Shown piece by piece: positions 60,401 to 64,000 of a DNA stretch of 64,000 nt. The notes beneath the pieces are model-generated. The model was not told the DNA's origin. It saw only the letters and a program-made list of their open reading frames with translations, and did not search any database. The stretch's first letter is position 1. Every line of letters starts with the position of its first letter. The stretch is from contig NC_049986.1 in the NCBI RefSeq assembly GCF_000003815.2, positions 12,512,968 to 12,576,967 on the forward strand. The letters are read 5' to 3'. The translations under genes and the position numbers were made by a program. This stretch comes from Branchiostoma floridae. Taxonomy: Eukaryota > Chordata > Leptocardii > Amphioxiformes > Branchiostomatidae.

Positions 60401-61067
60401 GAATTTTGTCCTCTTCGCGTCTTTTACTTATACCATAGACTTCACGTATGTTTATAAGACAGCACAATCTAGCATTTACATGATGGAGCATAAGTTAAGT
60501 ATGCTTCTGTAAACCACTGAATATGTTAAAACAATGAATGTTTGTAAACCTTAACTAGTATTTTTCCATTGAACACAACACCGTGTACCTTCTCCTACAG
60601 CTGCTTCAAGAGTGGGAAACCTGGAGATAACATGAGCGGTCTCCTCTCTGGTCTTGCTGCTGTACGTGTAGTTCGTCTGTTGACAATGACAAATTGCAGT
60701 TGGTCAGGCAGTCATTTGGTTTACCTTTGACAGTAATTGGCATTATTTCAAAGGACAGAGATGAAAACTATCGTAATTTTATCACACAATCACAACGCGT
60801 ACGGAACAAAACATCCAACATTGCTAGACTGTATACCTGCCTATGTTTTGGTATCGTACAACTTCAAATTCTGAATCCATCACTCAAATGTACACATACA
60901 TTGTTAAACTATGACTATGTTTACGGTATAGATTGGCTCAGCTGCAGCTACTCGTCAAAGTTCTGTGCCTGACGTACCCTGATACGATCCACGTCGTGAC
61001 TATTGAGGCGCAATACTTCAGACACAGTCTGCGTTCTCCGTGTGTATGGCAATGGGCGGTACGCCAT
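57455..61067 (-). CDS. UEV domain-death domain protein, nine exons
   Basis: Exons: 61067-60978, 60676-60589, 60318-60244, 60018-59834, 59315-59201, 58960-58894, 58684-58218, 58052-57963, 57729-57455. All phases match; 1,452 nt, 483 residues. Residues about 15-160 form a UEV domain like TSG101 (ETAHVISRFPTL, VRLCLEGAVPI, YGIPMVFVLPRKFPHDPPTC, GKITFPYLEDWNY), an inactive E2-like fold that binds ubiquitin or P(S/T)AP motifs. A lysine/glutamate/threonine-rich disordered region follows (about 205-390). The C-terminus is a death domain (about 395-483) with LSRNLGNEWQQIAISLGSTP and FYMLDDWRDRAGDRATRERL. UEV plus death domain suggests an adaptor linking ubiquitin or ESCRT signals to death-domain signalling; this is inference. 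Start chosen as first ATG, after an acceptor at 61074. Confidence 0.9.
59643..59803. mobile_element. Small MITE in UEV-death gene intron
   Basis: TTGGTACCATCCGGGTAG near 59,646 pairs with CTATCCGGATAGTACCAA near 59,781 as imperfect terminal inverted repeats around about 120 bp. No coding capacity. Target duplication unclear. Confidence 0.5.
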
Positions 61068-62345
61068 GGTTAACCTGCAGACGTGGGGACAGCGACTATC
61101 AGCCTTGGTTGGTTGAAAAATGCCCCCAAAGAACAAAACAATACAATTAAGGCGTGTACACACACACGTTCACGGATTAAGTGTCAGTCATGGAGTATAC
61201 AACCATGTAGTTTTGTTATGTGGAACATTTTTTTTTATGCAAGGGATCGCGCGGGAGGATTTATAGAATCATAGAAATGTGAACCTGTACATTTGTACTT
61301 TTTACTCAAATACAAGTGACGGCTGTGCTATGCATGCTCTTACGTTACATATAATACCAGTAGTATTCTATAAAACTAACAGGGTGCATCGACGTTGCGT
61401 ACTAGGTTTGGAATGTGAGGATTAATAATTACCTAAACTATAGTCTCTGTGTGTGGCGATGTTTGAATGAGAATTGTAGGCTCGCTCCCTGCCATTGGCA
61501 CGGGCTACCGACCTGTTTCACAAACTCACATTCATGTCGCATTACTACTAACTTTTAGTGTCAGAATGAAACTCTACGTAGAGTTTCAGCCGGATATGAT
61601 AGGAAACCAAAGATATGAATAGCTATTTTGGGTATGGTAAGTGCACGTTTTTCAATTTTGCCAGCATGTCAAGTTAAGTTTTCTGAACGCTGCTCAGTGT
61701 TGCCACTGTTCAGCCGCCAATGGAGGTCATGTTGGTCAAGTCTTCGTCTTTTATCTTTTATAAAAGTTGGTAACGTTTAATGCAGATTCTAGACACAATA
61801 CTTACCGTTTACAAACATAACCCTCCCACTCAAAAGCCTGCACACTAGGCTAACCAGACGCTACATGATGAAAAATTCCACCGTAACTAATATATTTACG
61901 GAGCTACTCTGTGCTAACGGCGATATGTTTGCACTGTACATACAGCCATGACTCGCCAATACAGCTCATTGTTGCAAACTTAAATCGTAATAGAGATAAA
62001 ACGGTGTCCTCTCTTCTTCAGATATCATGGATACCGCTAGCTGATTGGTCGTTGGAAGGATTGCAAATTTTGACATTCTTGCCAAGTTCTTCTAAGATGG
62101 AAACGTAGCCTACTTATCAGAACACAACGACAGCAAATTAAACATGTACACGCGTAACCGCCATTTTATGGTGCAGCTGCCATATCACTCTTGGGTTAAG
62201 TTATTCCAATGAAGACCAAAGCATGGAAACTCACGTTAGCGTTTAGAATAGCTATAGATGCAGGGTTATAAGGCATGCCATGTCGTGAATGATAGTATAG
62301 AAATGATAATGGAGAAATAGCGTTGCAACGAGACCTAGAACTCAC

Positions 62346-62400
62346 CTGCACCACACCCACAACGCCAAGTTTGATCGACACGGCCGGGCTTAAATAATGA
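62346..62400 (-). other. 5' UTR exon of UEV-death gene (candidate)
   Basis: A GTGCAG/GTGAGT donor at 62346-62345 follows GC-rich sequence without ATG; it would splice to the acceptor at 61074 just before the start codon. The transcription start is not visible, so the upstream limit is arbitrary. Confidence 0.45.
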
Positions 62401-63159
62401 CGTCACCGCTTGCCCAAGTTGAAGTATTTGCTTTTATCCTTTACAAATTTCAAACCAACCGTGAGTAGCGTTGGCGTTATCGCGCCAGCGCTTGCGACTA
62501 AAACACAAAAGAGTGAGCTTTTTGTATTAAAATTTAAAGATCAACAGATAAGAAGATCGAGTAGAAAAGTTACCTCGAGTTTCTGGCAAGAGGTTTACGT
62601 TACTGTCAATGGGCTATTTTAGACCTATAGTAGATTAATAACTCACAACGCGATAACCCATGAGAATTATGATGACCCCCGGACGCACAGGCGCTATCGG
62701 TATGATGGCACCTTATTTGTTCCAAGGTGGATAAACGCTTTGCTCGTTCTTTTAAAGCCACCCTATAAACTTGTAGGAGTTTTCGAAGAAATGCTACATT
62801 TTCCACAAGTATTTGTATTGTGTTGGAGATACCTCGTAAAGATATGTACCTTTCTGTATCGTGTTTTCTTTTAAAAATACACAGATGTCATCCGTTTAGG
62901 TCATTTAGAATTTACTCAGTATTTCGTTTTTATAATAACCTCCAATCAGATGTGAAAGATCGACATGTACTAGTACTCTGACGGCCCGGCTTCCTCACGC
63001 TAACTGTGAAAGAAGCCCGGACGTTAGAAAACATTACGATCTTTTATCCAACATCTGCTTGTAGATCACCGCTTTTCGGCTTTCCCGCCCAAACTGTAAC
63101 CCTTGACCCCTAGTATGATGACGTATGCGGAAGTGACAGGGGAACAACAACAGATAGAG

Positions 63160-63289
63160 GACGAATCGGTCTCTGTAAAAGATTGGAACAGTGGCCTTAA
63201 ACTAGCCTTTGCTGGCTTGTTTTACAGAGCTTATGTGATATAGGAGAAAATATAGATGCACAGACTGCAAGGTACAGCCTGACAACAAG
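63160..63289 (+). other. Candidate noncoding first exon
   Basis: The donor CAACAAG/GTAAAT at 63289 precedes the coding exon at 63561. The upstream limit is not known. Confidence 0.4.
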
Positions 63290-63570
63290 GTAAATATTCG
63301 ATCGACTTAACGTTACATTGATTTTGTAGTGAAGTGTGGGAGGGGGGCTTCAAGTCATTCGATTCTTGATATGATGATCTGTCATAATTCTGGAATGTGT
63401 GATTGTTAATTTCCTCGCGTTGCTCGGTTTTACCAATTTCTTAGTTATACTAATTATATAACTGGTATACTGATTATACCACTTTATAGAAGAAAGTGCC
63501 AAAGCAACATATTTTCTTGAAGACGTTTTAATTTTTCCTTATTTACCGTAGTTTTCCAAGTTACTGAGTG

Positions 63571-63664
63571 ATGTCTGAGGCAGAAGCTGACCTGCTGAAG
63601 ATCCTGTGTGGAGAGACACCAGGGCCGTTTGTGTGTGATGTGGATCCCATAGGGGCTGACTCAG
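63571..63664 (+). CDS. First coding exon of unidentified gene (partial)
   Basis: The start ATG lies ten bases after an AAG acceptor at 63560. The exon encodes MSEAEADLLKILCGETPGPF and then VCDVDPIGADS, ending at CAG/GTGAGA in phase 1. Only 31 residues are visible and the family is not recognised. It points away from the UEV-death-domain gene, so the two may share an upstream region. Confidence 0.55.
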
Positions 63665-64000
63665 GTGAGAATAGCCGGTGCGACTATACACGAAAAACGT
63701 ATTTACTTGTAATACATAGACGATGTTTTTCTGTCTAGTCGGGGCGGAGCACGTGGCCTAAAAAGTATTTGCGTATCCGTTCCGTGGAGATACCTTTTCC
63801 TCCGTTTTTTTGCACGTCCCTGGCTTCCCTGGAGTCTTGCCTACTGCGCCGTGCCGTTCGCGATCTCCGCTTTCCCCAAAGTAGCCCGAAAGGCGACCTT
63901 TGTCAACGGATCGCTATGCCTAACTCATACTAAACTCATACCGTTCGCCATCTTGGATCGCTTCGTCGATCTCCGTCGATCTTAGTCGATGTACGGGACA

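Noticed and set aside
1-64000. CRISPR arrays, operons or bacterial features
   Set aside because: The sequence is clearly intron-rich animal DNA and none were seen.

Overview
The window reads as invertebrate deuterostome DNA, most likely a lancelet (Branchiostoma). This is inferred from content: compact many-exon genes with clean GT-AG splice sites, MIGA and INTS5 orthologues close to the vertebrate proteins, a large LRR-ROC-COR gene, a TRIM-like gene, a 2A-like leader of the kind described in sea urchin and lancelet sequences, and many short TIR and LTR elements. Two 100-N runs (39699-39798 and 46639-46738) show it is a draft scaffold. Exons were placed by matching splice sites, reading phase and family similarity.

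Layout. 1-7,100: no gene, mostly repeats, including two tandem elements that share ends, a 45-bp minisatellite and a perfect 57-bp inverted repeat. 7,713-24,238 (minus): mitoguardin (MIGA), 15 coding exons, 598 codons. Its eighth intron carries a TIR element that is itself split by an LTR element with seemingly identical LTRs; a later intron holds a hAT-like MITE. 24,537-37,616 (plus): Integrator subunit 5, 27 coding exons, 908 codons, divergent from MIGA across about 300 bp. 38,594-40,506 (minus): single-exon TRIM protein (RING, B-box, coiled coil, NHL-like repeats), broken by a gap. 42,674-54,475 (minus): one very large gene whose phase-compatible exons join a 2A-like leader, several dozen LRRs, ROC, COR, an OTU protease domain and a GT4-type glycosyltransferase. 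57,455-61,067 (minus): nine-exon gene joining a TSG101-like UEV domain to a death domain. 63,571 onward (plus): first coding exon of an unidentified gene cut by the window end.

MIGA and INTS5 are housekeeping genes. The right half looks immune- or ubiquitin-related: a TRIM E3, an LRR-ROC-COR receptor carrying a deubiquitinase-like OTU and a glycosyltransferase, and a UEV-death-domain adaptor. The strongest novelty candidates are the 2A-LRR-ROC-COR-OTU-GT4 gene and the UEV-death-domain gene. A nonsense codon and a frameshift in one LRR module, plus stop codons beside the gap, leave open whether the large gene is intact.
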